Part shown: positions 1 to 9,751 of the stretch, piece after piece | Layout of the letters: each line of letters starts with the position of its first letter | How positions within the stretch are numbered: the first letter of the stretch is position 1 | NCBI RefSeq assembly: GCF_039693965.1 | Contig: NZ_CP155576.1 | Coordinates: 248,001 to 312,000, forward strand | Length of the DNA: 64,000 nucleotides | Source: Moraxella sp. K1664 | GTDB taxonomy: Bacteria; Pseudomonadota; Gammaproteobacteria; Pseudomonadales; Moraxellaceae | Direction: 5' to 3' | Notes under the pieces: model-generated | Database searches by the model: none | The model's input: the letters and a program-made list of their open reading frames with translations, nothing else | What the model was told of the DNA's origin: nothing | Position numbers and translations under genes: made by a program

Positions 1-716
1 CCGCCCGCCAACGCATACAGCCCACGCCCATACTCGCCCCCACGCTCAATGAGTAGCACATGACCTGCCTGCACCGCCAAAGCGTCCGCCGTAACAAACA
101 CAGGTGGATACGGAGCGGACTGCCATGCTTTTTGATAATCTAAGACATGGCGGTATTCACGTTGCAGATGAGTAAAATCGTCCGTTTGGGCAAATTTTTG
201 TAAAAAAGCCACGCTCGGGGCAGGCATTTTATCTTGCCAATCATCGCCATTTTTTAGACGTTCATCTAAAAAATACGCCCGTCTTAGCGGTGTGGCAGAC
301 AAATTTTCAAAACTGGGCAACTCAACAAAACCCCAATCAGGAAATAACGACAAATAATACGAACTGTCATCCTTGGTATGCCCGATGATACCAATCTTGG
401 CAGGTTCGTTTTGGGTGATAAACGAGACCGCTTGTTGGACGTTTTGGAGCCATTTGTGGTCATTATAGAGCGTGTCATCAATGGGCATACAAATGATACG
501 CTCGCTGTCGGCTGTGTCATTATCAAAGGCTTTTAAAATCATGCTTTCACGTTCATCAAAGCTAAACGGATTTTTGATGGTGCGTGGGCTATTTGCCGAA
601 CCGATGAGCATGATGACGGTTTTGGCACGGTTTAGGGCTTCACGCACGACAAATTCATGCCCATGATGAAACGGCTGAAACCGCCCGATAAATACCAAAT
701 AATCAAATTGAGCCAT
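1..716 (-). CDS. nadM: Bifunctional nicotinamide-nucleotide adenylyltransferase / Nudix hydrolase (partial)
   Basis: The C-terminus is cut off by the window edge; 238 codons are visible. The protein starts MAQFDYLVFIGRFQPFHHGH, with the GRFQPFHHGH nucleotidyltransferase signature that binds ATP. A second region begins near residue 185, and the last visible residues (ERGGEYGRGLYALAGG) lead into where a Nudix box would start. This two-domain layout is the NadM-Nudix type, which makes NAD from nicotinamide mononucleotide and ATP and carries an ADP-ribose-type pyrophosphatase. It is transcribed divergently from nfuA across a 91-bp gap. The Nudix catalytic residues lie outside the window, so that activity is inferred. 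Confidence 0.85.
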   Translation of the reverse strand, partial: MAQFDYLVFIGRFQPFHHGHEFVVREALNRAKTVIMLIGSANSPRTIKNPFSFDERESMILKAFDNDTADSERIICMPIDDTLYNDHKWLQNVQQAVSFITQNEPAKIGIIGHTKDDSSYYLSLFPDWGFVELPSFENLSATPLRRAYFLDERLKNGDDWQDKMPAPSVAFLQKFAQTDDFTHLQREYRHVLDYQKAWQSAPYPPVFVTADALAVQAGHVLLIERGGEYGRGLYALAG

Positions 717-807
717 GTTAAATCTCATTATTTAAAAAATTAGACTTGATAAAAGCGATTATGTTACCATAAAAGCATAGATTTATCTTTATTATTGAGT
801 TTTTACC

Positions 808-1431
808 ATGAGCGATTTACAAAACGAACCTTTAAGCAGTAACATCATCATCACGCCCAACGCCCAAGACTATCTGGCGGAACTGCTTGCCAAACAAGAA
901 GTGGACGGCATTGGCGTGCGTATTTTTGTGGAACACGCAGGCACGCCCCGAGCCGAGTGCTGTATGAGCTACTGCCAGCCCGATGAGATTGATGAAGACG
1001 ATTTGCAAATTCCTTATGACAAATTTGTCGCTCACATTGACGCACCGAGCATTCCTTATCTGCATGATGCGGTGATTGACTATAACAAAGACCGTTTTGG
1101 CGGTCAGCTTACATTTAGAGCCCCCAACTCAAAAGTCCCCCAAGTGGGCGAAAATGCCAGCATTGAAGAACGGATTACTTATGTGCTACAAGCCGAGATT
1201 AACCCCCAACTTGCCAGCCATGGCGGTCATGTGGAGCTTTTGGAAGTTATCGAAGATGATGCAGGCAAAACCGCCGTGCTAAAATTCGGCGGTGGCTGTC
1301 AAGGGTGCAGTGCGGTGGACGTTACCTTGCGTCAAGGCGTGGAAGTTCAGCTAAAACAACAAATTCCCGAGCTGACCCAAGTCATTGACGAAACCGACCA
1401 CACTAAGACGGAAAATGCGTATTATAAATGA
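808..1431 (+). CDS. nfuA: Fe-S biogenesis protein NfuA
   Basis: This 207-residue iron-sulfur carrier delivers 4Fe-4S clusters to apo-proteins. The N-terminal two thirds (about residues 10-110) is the degenerate A-type domain, recognisable from GTPRAECCMSYC. The C-terminal Nfu domain (about 115-195) contains INPQLASHGGHVELLEV and the CxxC cluster ligand in GGGCQGCSAVDVTL. Length and order match E. coli NfuA (about 190 residues). It stands alone, divergent from nadM, and an IS3-type element lies 29 bp past its stop codon. Confidence 0.95.
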   Translation: MSDLQNEPLSSNIIITPNAQDYLAELLAKQEVDGIGVRIFVEHAGTPRAECCMSYCQPDEIDEDDLQIPYDKFVAHIDAPSIPYLHDAVIDYNKDRFGGQLTFRAPNSKVPQVGENASIEERITYVLQAEINPQLASHGGHVELLEVIEDDAGKTAVLKFGGGCQGCSAVDVTLRQGVEVQLKQQIPELTQVIDETDHTKTENAYYK

Positions 1432-1497
1432 TTGGTTAAAAAAGATAAAAGGGCATGAATTGAACCGACCCCCAAATCTTAGACATAAGATTAAAGG

Positions 1498-2484
1498 TTA
1501 GGTTGTTGCAAGTGGTTGTATTAACCCTAATTGGACTAAGTTTCTGTACTTAACAGGACTTAGTCCTTTTAATTTGCTCTTTATTCTATCATGATTGTAG
1601 TAGTGTATGTACTCATCAATCACTTGTTTAAGTTCATCTGTTGATGTAAATGTGGTTGTCTCATAAAATATCTCTTGTTTTAGCGTACCAAAGAAGCTCT
1701 CTATCACAGCATTATCCAAACAATTGCCTTTTCTTGACATGCTTTGGGTTAAGCCTTGTTCTTTTAGGGTTTGTTGATACTGGTGCATTTGATAGTGCCA
1801 GCCTTGGTCTGAATGAATGATGGGTTTGTCATCCATCTTTTCTTGGCTTAGCTTGGATAGGGCATCATTTAACATCTCTTTGACCAACTCATACGTTGGT
1901 CTGTCCTTCATCGTATAACTGACAATCTCACCATTAAACAAGTCGATGATGGGCGATAGGTAGAGTTTTCTTTGAATGACACTGCCATCATTTGCCTTGT
2001 CTTGTACTTTAAACTCTGTGATGTCTGTTGCCCACTTTTGATTGGGTTTGTCTGCTTTAAAGTCTCTTTTGAGTATATTGTCCTGAATGGTATCTTTGCC
2101 CATTGTGCCTTTGTAAGTATTAAACTTACGTTGACGACGAACCAATGCTTTGAGTCCAAGTTTAGCCATCAGTCGTTGCACTCGTTTATGATTAATGACC
2201 ATGCCTTTTTGGGCAAGCTGATTGTTAAGCTCTGATGTGATTCTACGATAACCATACCTGCCCTTGTGTTGGTGGTAGATGTGGTTAATGTGTTCTTTTA
2301 AGTCAAGGTCTTTGTCAGGCTTTGTACTTTGACGAATGTGGTAATAAAACACACTTCTTGGCAAGTTTGACACTGCCAATAAGTCAGCAAGTTTGTGCTT
2401 ATGCCTTAATTCTTGGATGATCAGGACTTGTTCTTTGTTTGTACTGATTGTTCCTTTTGACGAATTAAGGCATCTAGCTTTTTT
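1498..2484 (-). CDS. IS3-family transposase OrfB (integrase catalytic subunit)
   Basis: The frame is open from the slippery site (2478-2484) to 1498. It carries an HTH_21-like segment followed by the rve integrase core. The DDE residues are visible as D in WATDITEFK, D in IIHSDQGWHY and E in CLDNAVIESFFGTLKQE. No good start codon precedes the conserved N-terminal part; a TTG at 2379 is possible. OrfB is therefore probably made as an OrfAB fusion by -1 frameshifting on A AAA AAG, which sits in the correct frame at the end of orfA. Confidence 0.9.
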   Translation of the reverse strand, partial: KKARCLNSSKGTISTNKEQVLIIQELRHKHKLADLLAVSNLPRSVFYYHIRQSTKPDKDLDLKEHINHIYHQHKGRYGYRRITSELNNQLAQKGMVINHKRVQRLMAKLGLKALVRRQRKFNTYKGTMGKDTIQDNILKRDFKADKPNQKWATDITEFKVQDKANDGSVIQRKLYLSPIIDLFNGEIVSYTMKDRPTYELVKEMLNDALSKLSQEKMDDKPIIHSDQGWHYQMHQYQQTLKEQGLTQSMSRKGNCLDNAVIESFFGTLKQEIFYETTTFTSTDELKQVIDEYIHYYNHDRIKSKLKGLSPVKYRNLVQLGLIQPLATT

Positions 2485-2957
2485 AGATAGTCATTCTCTG
2501 CTCTAAGATAGGCAAGTTCATCAAGCAAATCATCCACACTTTTTTCGTGGTCTTGTTTGGTTTTCCAAGTTGATTTGGTTTTATTAGCGTTGTGTTTGTT
2601 TGACATTGCTTTTTTGCCTTTGGGTTTGGGTATTAGTCCCATTATACCAAAGGCTTGGTAGGACTTTAACCAAGTTGACAGTAAAGAAGGTTGTGGCAGA
2701 TTAAGCTCTATGGCAAGTTGTGTAAGCGATTTGCCCTGTTGTATGGCTTGAACGGCATTAAGCTTAAAATCTGTGTCATAGACAGCCTTTGTGTGTCGTC
2801 TTTTTATGCCATCAATGCCATGTGCTTGATAGAGTTTAACCCATAGCTCTACGGTTGTGTGGTTTAGATTAAAGTGTTTGGCGGTTTGTTTGTAGCCATG
2901 ATGATTAAGATAATACCCAATCACAGACAGTTTAAAGTCGGTTGTGTATTTTGCCAT
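2421..2957 (-). CDS. IS3-family transposase OrfA (helix-turn-helix subunit)
   Basis: This 178-residue protein contains two helix-turn-helix segments: FKLSVIGYYLNHHGYKQTAKHF near the N-terminus and FKLNAVQAIQQGKSLTQLAIEL near residue 70. They are followed by a C-terminal leucine-zipper-like stretch (LLDELAYLRAENDYLKKLDAL). The ATG at 2957 (MAKYTTDFK) is preferred to a GTG at 2966 that lies inside the element's end hairpin. The A6G slippery heptamer 2478-2484 is in frame (CTA AAA AAG) and would feed ribosomes into orfB. Confidence 0.9.
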   Translation of the reverse strand: MAKYTTDFKLSVIGYYLNHHGYKQTAKHFNLNHTTVELWVKLYQAHGIDGIKRRHTKAVYDTDFKLNAVQAIQQGKSLTQLAIELNLPQPSLLSTWLKSYQAFGIMGLIPKPKGKKAMSNKHNANKTKSTWKTKQDHEKSVDDLLDELAYLRAENDYLKKLDALIRQKEQSVQTKNKS

Positions 2958-3055
2958 AAAAAGCACCCCAAAGGTTAGTGTGTCTAACTTTTGGGGTGCG
3001 GTTCAGAATTTGCCCTTTTTATAATCATTTAACTTCAAAATACGCCAATAGACGT

Positions 3056-3114
3056 AAGGTGCGTAATACGCACCAATAAGATTTCTATTTAAAAAGGTGC
3101 GTGGGACGCACCTT
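3056..3114. repeat. Two copies of a short palindrome (AAGGTGCGT family)
   Basis: Copy one (3056-3074) reads AAGGTGCGTAATACGCACC and copy two (3094-3114) has AAGGTGCGT and ACGCACCTT arms around GGG. Related copies lie at 13774-13834 and 14219-14240. They occupy the space between the IS3-type element and the transporter operon. No coding potential was seen. Confidence 0.8.
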
Positions 3115-3187
3115 ACCCCCCTACTACACACCCCCAAATACCCAAATTTTAAAAAATAAAAATAGATTATGTTAAATAAATACACCC

Positions 3188-3219
3188 AAAAAAACGGCAA
3201 CTTATCATTGCCGTTTTTT
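3188..3219 (-). terminator. Rho-independent terminator of the NSS transporter operon
   Basis: A hairpin with arms AAAACGGCAA and TTGCCGTTTT around CTTATCA is followed on the minus strand by a run of T. It lies 4 bp past the stop codon of the small MetS-like gene. Confidence 0.85.
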
Positions 3220-3222
3220 GCT

Positions 3223-3351
3223 TTAATGGTCGCTTGGCACTTTATCCATGTCAATATCAGGATTTTTGGTTAAGTGAATGATGGATAAAATCAACCCACC
3301 CCAAACGATAGACAAAGCCACCACCATGACTGCTAATGCGGTACCGTTCAT
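3223..3351 (-). CDS. MetS-like small subunit of an NSS-family transporter
   Basis: This 42-residue protein, beginning MNGTALAVMVVALSIVWGG, has one membrane helix and a short acidic tail. It matches the small partner subunit (MetS type) found next to methionine/alanine NSS transporters. Its ATG overlaps the stop of the large subunit in an ATGA arrangement (3348-3351), so translation is probably coupled. The longer frame to 3453 would overlap the large subunit and lacks family-like sequence, so it is not used. Confidence 0.85.
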   Translation of the reverse strand: MNGTALAVMVVALSIVWGGLILSIIHLTKNPDIDMDKVPSDH

Positions 3352-4862
3352 GCGTTTTCTCCTTCTATGGATTTGTGCTGATGATGTGTGGCGTGGGCAG
3401 GTGCTTTGGTCAATAGGAACGAACCCACCGCAAACACTGCCACCACACCCCAACCAAAGATAAGTTGAGTTGCCAAATCATAACTGTCATAGCCCTTGGT
3501 AACGAGTGAGAACACACTTAGCACCAACGCCACGATGAGCGAAATGGGCGTAACAATGGTCAGCATAAATGCCCAGCCCTTACCCACTTTCACGCTAGAA
3601 ATGGCGTTAATGTGGTTGATGAGCTTATCCATGACAGGACGGTTAAACCACGTTACCCAAATGATAGACAAAATCGCCCCTGTTACCACGCCGATATTAT
3701 TGGCAAAATGGTCAATCACGTCCACAAAGGTAATCGCCGTTTTGGTAGAAAACAGGGCAAGTGAGATGAGAGCTGATACACCACCGACCACGCTAACTGC
3801 TTTTTTATGCGACCAGCCGAATTTGTCCTTGACCGCTGAGATTGGCACTTGTAAGATACTTGCCATGGACGTAACGCCCGCCACAAACAGCGAACCAAAA
3901 AACAAGATGCCGATGAGCGTACCAGCGTCGCCCATGCTAGAGATGATTTTTGGAAAAGCGATGAATGCCAAACCGATACCGCCCGACACCACTTCTGATA
4001 CAGGCACGCCTGATTGCACCGCCATAAAGCCCAGTACCGAGAAAATCCCGATACCTGCCATGACTTCAAACGATGAGTTAGCAAAACCCACCACCAATCC
4101 TGAGCCTGTCAGGTTGGCATTTTTCTTTAAATAAGATGAGTACGTTACCATAATCCCAAAGCCGATAGACATTGAGAAAAAGACGTGCCCGTAAGCGGCA
4201 AGCCAGACCTTAGGGTCAGCCATTTTTTCCCAATTGGGGGTAAAAAAGGCATTTAACCCTTCGGAGGCACCGTTTAGTCGCACTGCTTGCACCACCATTA
4301 TGGTAAACATGACCACCAATAGCGGAATACAGATTTTGTTGACAAGCTCCACGCCTTTTCGGATACCGCCATACATGATGAACAGCACCAATGCCCATAC
4401 GATGGCCACCCCGATAAACAGACTAGGCACAATGCCAAAATCTAGTCCCGAGCCATTTTGCAGATAATGCTCAAAGAAAAACGTCTGCGGGTCATCGCCC
4501 CACTGTTGCCCAAAGGCATATAGGGTGTATTGCCCTGCCCATGACAACACGGACGCATAATAAATCCCGATGACCGTACACACCAGCACCTGCCACCAGC
4601 CCACGATTTCTTTTGATTTAATCATTCGCCGATAAGCCGTGGGTGGGGCTCCGTGGTATTTTTGCCCTGCGACATAATCCAAAAATAGCAAGGGAAACCC
4701 TGCGGTTGCCAAGGCAATCAAGTAAGGGATGAAAAACGCCCCACCGCCATTTTCATAAGACACATAAGGGAAACGCCAAATGTTGCCCAAGCCTACTGCC
4801 GACCCAATCGCCGCCAAAATAAAGCCTGAGCGTGCCGACCAACTTTCTCGTTGTGTGGACAT
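3348..4862 (-). CDS. Sodium-dependent transporter, NSS/SNF family (MetP-like large subunit)
   Basis: This 504-residue inner-membrane protein has about 12 hydrophobic segments. The NSS signature SARSGFILAAIGSAVGLGNIW near the N-terminus forms the sodium/substrate site. The start MSTQRESW at 4862 is chosen because AAGGAG lies 6 nt upstream; an upstream ATG at 4922 has no such site. Together with the MetS-like subunit it probably imports methionine or small neutral amino acids using sodium. The substrate is inferred from the pairing and is not shown by the sequence. Confidence 0.9.
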   Translation of the reverse strand: MSTQRESWSARSGFILAAIGSAVGLGNIWRFPYVSYENGGGAFFIPYLIALATAGFPLLFLDYVAGQKYHGAPPTAYRRMIKSKEIVGWWQVLVCTVIGIYYASVLSWAGQYTLYAFGQQWGDDPQTFFFEHYLQNGSGLDFGIVPSLFIGVAIVWALVLFIMYGGIRKGVELVNKICIPLLVVMFTIMVVQAVRLNGASEGLNAFFTPNWEKMADPKVWLAAYGHVFFSMSIGFGIMVTYSSYLKKNANLTGSGLVVGFANSSFEVMAGIGIFSVLGFMAVQSGVPVSEVVSGGIGLAFIAFPKIISSMGDAGTLIGILFFGSLFVAGVTSMASILQVPISAVKDKFGWSHKKAVSVVGGVSALISLALFSTKTAITFVDVIDHFANNIGVVTGAILSIIWVTWFNRPVMDKLINHINAISSVKVGKGWAFMLTIVTPISLIVALVLSVFSLVTKGYDSYDLATQLIFGWGVVAVFAVGSFLLTKAPAHATHHQHKSIEGENA

Positions 4863-5007
4863 AATTGCTCCTTTTTTAATGTTTTGGCAACTCCTTTTAA
4901 TGGGGAATTTACCCATTGTCATCTGTCATGCCAAATCTGTTAAATTTTGTAAAAATATTTTGTCCTGCATAGTTTGATTGAATCAATTAAAAAAGTCAAA
5001 TAAATAA

Positions 5008-5041
5008 AAAAATAAAAACCCATAACGAAATATTATGGGTT
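5008..5041 (-). terminator. Rho-independent terminator after lpxA
   Basis: AACCCATAA and TTATGGGTT arms flank a 7-nt loop, and the minus strand continues into TTTTTATTTTTTT. It lies about 25 bp past the lpxA stop and closes the envelope operon, whose next neighbour would be lpxB in many relatives but is the transporter here. Confidence 0.85.
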
Positions 5042-5065
5042 GATGATAACATTTGTAAACTTAAA

Positions 5066-5839
5066 TCAGCGAATCAGTCCACGCTTGCTGTTTTGTAGCG
5101 ACTCGATAAACAACGCCACTTTTGGCTCATCCGCCACCCAAGTGGACAGCTCAGCAATCACGTCCGCCTTGATTTTACCAGAACGAAACATCACGTCATA
5201 GGCTCTATCTAGCGTCTCAATGGTTTCTTTGCTCCACCCTTTTCGTCTCATGCCTTCTTTGTTTAGCCCATGCACTGTGGATGGGTTGCCCGATACGGTG
5301 GTAAAGGCACACACGTCCTTTAAAATCAGGCTCGCCCCGCCAATCATCGCATAGTCATCAATCCGACAGAACTGATGTACACCCGTCTGCCCACCGACAA
5401 TCACATAATTACCAATATGAGCATGACCTGCCACGCCCACATTATTGGCAAGCACGTTGTGGTCGCCCACCATGCAATCATGAGCGATGTGAGTGTTTAC
5501 CATAAATAGGTTGTGGTTGCCGATTTTGGTCAAATTACCGCCGTCTGCCGTGCCACGATGAAAGGTACAAGACTCCCGAATGGTATTGTCATCGCCCACT
5601 TCTAGGTAAGTGGTTTCGCCTTTAAATTTTAAATCCTGCGGAATCTCACCGATGCTGGCAAATTGAAAAATGGTGTTACGCTTGCCAATGGTTGTATTAT
5701 CGCCCACGATGACGTGCGATTTTAAAATGGTGTCTTCGCCAATCACGGTATTTTTACCCACGATACAATACGCCCCAATCACAGCGGTTGGGTGTATGAC
5801 AGCACTGGGGTCAATGATGGCGGTTGGGTGTATGTTCAT
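5066..5839 (-). CDS. lpxA: Acyl-ACP--UDP-N-acetylglucosamine O-acyltransferase
   Basis: LpxA carries out the first step of lipid A synthesis, moving a hydroxyacyl chain from ACP to UDP-GlcNAc in the cytoplasm. The N-terminal 190 residues are left-handed beta-helix hexapeptide repeats (IHPTAIIDPSAVIHPTAVIG). The catalytic histidine is in NTHIAHDCMVGDH, and the C-terminal helical domain includes GLNKEGMRRKGWS. Start MNIHPTAII at 5839 is preferred: it sits 13 bp after the fabZ stop and avoids overlapping it. The alternative at 5875 would add 12 residues. The length of 257 is near the E. coli 262. Confidence 0.95.
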   Translation of the reverse strand: MNIHPTAIIDPSAVIHPTAVIGAYCIVGKNTVIGEDTILKSHVIVGDNTTIGKRNTIFQFASIGEIPQDLKFKGETTYLEVGDDNTIRESCTFHRGTADGGNLTKIGNHNLFMVNTHIAHDCMVGDHNVLANNVGVAGHAHIGNYVIVGGQTGVHQFCRIDDYAMIGGASLILKDVCAFTTVSGNPSTVHGLNKEGMRRKGWSKETIETLDRAYDVMFRSGKIKADVIAELSTWVADEPKVALFIESLQNSKRGLIR

Positions 5840-5852
5840 GACGCTATCCACA

Positions 5853-6383
5853 TTAGTCCAGCTTTTGACGGGCAATCATAATCTCGGCACTACACGCTAA
5901 TTTGCCATCCACATGAGCGGTGCATTCAAATTTATAAATCTCACGTTTGGCGGTAACGAGCTTAGAGCGAATCACGAGCGTATCGCCTGTGCTGACGAGC
6001 TTTTTAAAACGCACTTTATCCACGCCTGCAAACAGATACAGATAGCCGTCTTCGGACGATTGCCCTGCACTGACAAACCCCAAAATGCCCGACAACTGTG
6101 CCATGGCTTCCACCATCAGCACCCCTGGCATGACAGGATTATCAGGAAAATGACCGTTGAACAGCTCTTCGTTAATCGTGATGTTTTTGTAGCCCGTAAT
6201 CCAATTATCCGCCGACACTGCCGTAACACGGTCGATGAGCATAAAAGGATAACGGTGGGGCAGATACCGTTTGATGACGGAATAGCCAAATGGTAAGGTC
6301 AAGTTTTGAGCCGTTAAGCGTTCGTGGTCGCCATCGGTCATCAGTTCTAGGTCTAGGGTAGAATTTGTCATGGATATATCCAT
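5853..6383 (-). CDS. fabZ: 3-hydroxyacyl-ACP dehydratase FabZ
   Basis: FabZ dehydrates 3-hydroxyacyl-ACP in fatty acid elongation and competes with LpxA and LpxD for hydroxyacyl-ACP, which fits its position between them. The hot-dog fold catalytic pair is visible: H in LPHRYPFMLIDRV and E in GVLMVEAMAQLSG. The 176 residues exceed the usual ~150 because of a non-conserved N-terminal tail of about 30 residues. A downstream ATG at residue 5 or 15 is also possible as the real start. Confidence 0.95.
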   Translation of the reverse strand: MDISMTNSTLDLELMTDGDHERLTAQNLTLPFGYSVIKRYLPHRYPFMLIDRVTAVSADNWITGYKNITINEELFNGHFPDNPVMPGVLMVEAMAQLSGILGFVSAGQSSEDGYLYLFAGVDKVRFKKLVSTGDTLVIRSKLVTAKREIYKFECTAHVDGKLACSAEIMIARQKLD

Positions 6384-6395
6384 TTAAATAAAAAT

Positions 6396-7355
6396 TTACT
6401 TTTGTCCGCTTTGGCGAAACTTGACCGCCGCACGTCGCCAGTCATTGCTCGGCATGGCGGTAGTGCCTGATGAGTACGAGCCTGCTTCTTTGATAGAGCC
6501 TGTGACCATCGTCATGCCAGTTAGCGTGACATTGTCGGTAATGTGCAAATGCCCTGCTATCCCCACCGCACCACCAATGATACAGTTCGCCCCAATGTGC
6601 GTACTGCCGGCAATGCCTGTCATGGCAGCAATCGCCGTGCCACGCCCGATATGGACGTTATGAGCAATCTGCACCAAATTATCAATAATCACATCATCGC
6701 CAATCACGGTATCACCCACCGCACCCCTATCAATACAAGTGTTGGCACCGATACGCACACGATGACCGATAACGACACGCCCAAGCTGATGAATTTTTTG
6801 CCAAGCCAGCCCGTCCGCCCCCACTTTTGGGGCAAAACCAAAACCGTCTGCACCGATACTGGCATGAGCATGAATCTCTACATCATCGCCAATCACACAG
6901 TGGTGAGCAACACTAACGTGCGAGCCAATCTCACAGTCATCGCCGATTTGTACAAAATCGCCAATGACGGCATACGCCCCAATTTTGGCATTTTTGCCGA
7001 TGATGGCACTAGGCGAGATGATGGCGGTGGAGTGAATGCCGTTATCGCTTTGATAGTCAAATAACCCACTCACGGATGCATACGCCAAATAGGCATCTTT
7101 GACAAGAATCACGGTGGTATCAGGCAGGGCGGGTAATTTGTCAGCAAATCGCTCTGATACGAGCACCACGCCTGCACGAGTTCCCACCAAATCAGACAAA
7201 TAGCCTGCCTTTGCCAAAAACGCCAAGCTGTCCTTATCGGCACCTGCCAAATCCGCCACACGACTAACCGACACATGGCGATGTGCCAAGGCGTCTTTAT
7301 TTAATACCGTTTGGCAACGCTCAATGGCACGGATAAGTTTGTCCAAATCAATCAT
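6396..7355 (-). CDS. lpxD: UDP-3-O-(3-hydroxyacyl)glucosamine N-acyltransferase
   Basis: LpxD adds the N-linked hydroxyacyl chain to UDP-3-O-acylglucosamine in lipid A synthesis. An N-terminal uridine-binding domain of about 100 residues precedes hexapeptide repeats ([20 protein letters not shown]). [15 protein letters not shown] near residue 165-180 is the conserved core with a GADGFGFA signature, and [12 protein letters not shown] holds the conserved histidine. It has 319 residues against 341 in E. coli. It starts 2 bp after the bamA stop; no skp gene lies between. Confidence 0.95.
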   Translation of the reverse strand: MIDLDKLIRAIERCQTVLNKDALAHRHVSVSRVADLAGADKDSLAFLAKAGYLSDLVGTRAGVVLVSERFADKLPALPDTTVILVKDAYLAYASVSGLFDYQSDNGIHSTAIISPSAIIGKNAKIGAYAVIGDFVQIGDDCEIGSHVSVAHHCVIGDDVEIHAHASIGADGFGFAPKVGADGLAWQKIHQLGRVVIGHRVRIGANTCIDRGAVGDTVIGDDVIIDNLVQIAHNVHIGRGTAIAAMTGIAGSTHIGANCIIGGAVGIAGHLHITDNVTLTGMTMVTGSIKEAGSYSSGTTAMPSNDWRRAAVKFRQSGQK

Positions 7356-7357
7356 GA

Positions 7358-9751
7358 TTAGAATACGCTACCGATTTGGAATTGGACGTTTTCTACTTGG
7401 TCGCCTTCTTTTTCATTTAACGGTTTGGCATAACTGATGGAAATCGGTCCAATCGGGGTGTACCATGTCACGCCCGCTCCCACACTATAACGCAACTCTT
7501 TATCCTGCTCGATGTAGGTTAGGTTGTCATTGGCAACCCCAAGCTGGGTTAAGTTGATTTTTTCGCTGTCAAGATTGGTGGTGTCAAATGCCTGACCAGC
7601 ATCAAAGAAAATCACAGGACGCACTTGGTCTGCCCAGTCACCTTTAAACGGCACCGGCAAAATCAGCTCTGCCCCAAAGGTCGCCAACGCATTACCACCC
7701 ACTTCTTCACCGCGGTAATTACGAGCATCTGTCGCCCACGCATAAGAGCGAGACAATGGCCCTAATGATGATGCTTCAAAGCCACGCACCGAGCCATAAC
7801 CACCTGCATAGAAGTTTTCATAAAATGGCAAATTATTACCATAACCCAAGCGTGCATGACCACGGAGTACCGTGCCTTTCCATAGTGGATAATAGGCGTT
7901 TAGGCGGTAGTTTACCTTTTGGAAAGTCTGGTCGCCAAAACCCAAATTGACATCCACATTATGACTTACCCCCTTGGTAGGGAATACGGGCTTGTCAAGG
8001 CTAGAATAACTCCATCCAAGCACCCCGCCATAGGTGGTGTAGTCATTGGTAAAACTTGTGCCATCACTATCAATGTCTGCCCGACCACCATCTTCTAACA
8101 GCTGTTTGACATTGGCAACACCCATATAACGTCCGCCACGCACTTTGGTTTTATCAACGGTAAAACCACCACTGATACGCTGCTTTTCATCAATCGGATA
8201 GCCATAAATCAAACTACCGCCATAGGAGTCAAGCACATAGTTGGAAATGTTTTTACTGTCATATTTGGTCTTGCGGTAGTAGGCATTGACACTTTGAGAG
8301 ACGCCATTGACGGTAAAATAGGGGTCGGTCATGCCCAGACTATAATTATCACGGGTTTCCGAACGGCTAAATGACATATTAGCACGGTTACCTGTTCCCA
8401 TAAAGTTGGACTGCGACAAATCCACTTGGAACGTCATACCGCCACTTTGTGAGTACCCTGCGGCGATGGTGGATGAGCCTGATGGCTGTTCTTCGACCGT
8501 ATAATTAATGTCCACTTGGTCAGGACTGTTTGGTACAGGTCTCACGTCCACTTTGACGTCTTTAAAGAAACCCGTTCTCATCAGTCTGGCACGGGAGAGC
8601 TGAATTTTTTGGTTGGATGCGAGCGCCCCTTCGAGCTGACGCATTTCACGGCGTAGCACTTCGTCTTTGGTTTTTAGGTTGCCGGTAAAGTTGATGCGAC
8701 GAACATAGACAGGACGTACAGGGTCAATATAATAATCCACACCTACTGTCAAGGCTTCATCATCAATCCTTGGCACAGGGCGGATTTGGGCATAATAATA
8801 GCCATCATCGCCGAACTTATTGGAAATCTCGGCGGTGGTCTCATCGAGCTCTTTTTGTGAATAGGTATTGCCCTGCTTGAATTTGACCAGCTCATTTAGC
8901 TCATCGGTATGATAGGTGGTATTACCCAAAAATTGAATGTCGCCAAACTTATACTGCTGACCTTCATTAATGGTCGTTTCAATAAAGACTTTTTGTTTCT
9001 CGTCATCGATGTTTAGGGTGGCATTGTCCACGCTCACTCGCACAAAACCATCGTTGAGATATTTGGCTTTGACATTTTCTAGGCTGGCATTGAGCTTTTC
9101 TTGGCTATAACGGTCGGCTTTGGACAGTGGGTTCCATTTTTTGTCCTTGACCACGAACTCATCTTTTAACTCTTCGTCGCTAAAATGGGTATTACCAATG
9201 ATGTTAATGTCTACCACACGAGCAGGTTTGCCTTCGACAAAATTAATGTCCAGCTTGACACGGTTGCCGTCCAGTTTGGTTTGCTTGACTTCAATGTCAG
9301 CATTATAATAACCCTGTGAGATGTACTGATTTTCAAGCTCACTCTCTAAGATGGCAACGGTTGCCTGTTTTAGTACGCTACCCACCGCAAGCCCCGTACT
9401 CTCCAAGCCCTGCTTTAAGCCATCATCAGGAATGAGTTTATTACCATCAAAGTTTAGCTCAGCGATAATCGGACGCTCCACGACATGAAACACCACACGC
9501 CCACCATCAACATCTGCCTGCACGTTTGAGAACTGCTCGGTGGCATACAAGGCACGAATGCTGTCCGCCAACGCATCTGATGTCAATGCCTGACCCACAC
9601 CCAAAGGCAGTGCCACTTGCAAACTTTGGGGGGTCACTCGGCTAAGACCACTAAACTCAATGGCACTGACAGCATCATCGGCATGAGCCGTAGTGACCAT
9701 GACCATCATCACAGACGCGGTTAAGGTTTTTGTCAAAAAAGAAGTACGCAT
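7358..9751 (-). CDS. bamA: Outer membrane protein assembly factor BamA
   Basis: BamA is the central Omp85 insertase of the beta-barrel assembly machine. A signal peptide ([24 protein letters not shown]) precedes five POTRA domains (about residues 25-420), then a 16-strand barrel. The barrel includes the loop-6 motif as [11 protein letters not shown], and the protein ends in a phenylalanine typical of outer membrane proteins (QIGSVF). The ATG at 9751 is chosen over a TTG at 9766 because it gives a normal signal peptide. Neighbours are rseP upstream and lpxD downstream; the usual skp chaperone gene is absent. Confidence 0.97.
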   Translation of the reverse strand: MRTSFLTKTLTASVMMVMVTTAHADDAVSAIEFSGLSRVTPQSLQVALPLGVGQALTSDALADSIRALYATEQFSNVQADVDGGRVVFHVVERPIIAELNFDGNKLIPDDGLKQGLESTGLAVGSVLKQATVAILESELENQYISQGYYNADIEVKQTKLDGNRVKLDINFVEGKPARVVDINIIGNTHFSDEELKDEFVVKDKKWNPLSKADRYSQEKLNASLENVKAKYLNDGFVRVSVDNATLNIDDEKQKVFIETTINEGQQYKFGDIQFLGNTTYHTDELNELVKFKQGNTYSQKELDETTAEISNKFGDDGYYYAQIRPVPRIDDEALTVGVDYYIDPVRPVYVRRINFTGNLKTKDEVLRREMRQLEGALASNQKIQLSRARLMRTGFFKDVKVDVRPVPNSPDQVDINYTVEEQPSGSSTIAAGYSQSGGMTFQVDLSQSNFMGTGNRANMSFSRSETRDNYSLGMTDPYFTVNGVSQSVNAYYRKTKYDSKNISNYVLDSYGGSLIYGYPIDEKQRISGGFTVDKTKVRGGRYMGVANVKQLLEDGGRADIDSDGTSFTNDYTTYGGVLGWSYSSLDKPVFPTKGVSHNVDVNLGFGDQTFQKVNYRLNAYYPLWKGTVLRGHARLGYGNNLPFYENFYAGGYGSVRGFEASSLGPLSRSYAWATDARNYRGEEVGGNALATFGAELILPVPFKGDWADQVRPVIFFDAGQAFDTTNLDSEKINLTQLGVANDNLTYIEQDKELRYSVGAGVTWYTPIGPISISYAKPLNEKEGDQVENVQFQIGSVF

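Larger units (their letters stand above)
1461..3005 (-). mobile_element. IS3-family insertion sequence (IS150-like), apparently complete
   Basis: The element is 1545 bp with imperfect terminal inverted repeats: the left end begins TGAACCGACCCCCAAA and the right end, read inward, begins TGAACCGCACCCCAAA; both then share TTAGACA after a 2-nt difference. The same four bases, GAAT, lie directly outside each end (1457-1460 and 3006-3009), consistent with a target duplication. It encodes orfA and orfB with a frameshift signal between them. A 37-nt hairpin (2963-2999) lies at the promoter end of orfA; such structures can shield a transposase from outside transcription. Both frames look intact, so it may be active. 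Confidence 0.93.

Noticed and set aside
3496-4134. 212-residue open frame antisense to the NSS transporter
   Set aside because: It lies opposite a clearly conserved gene, has no family-like pattern and no ribosome site.
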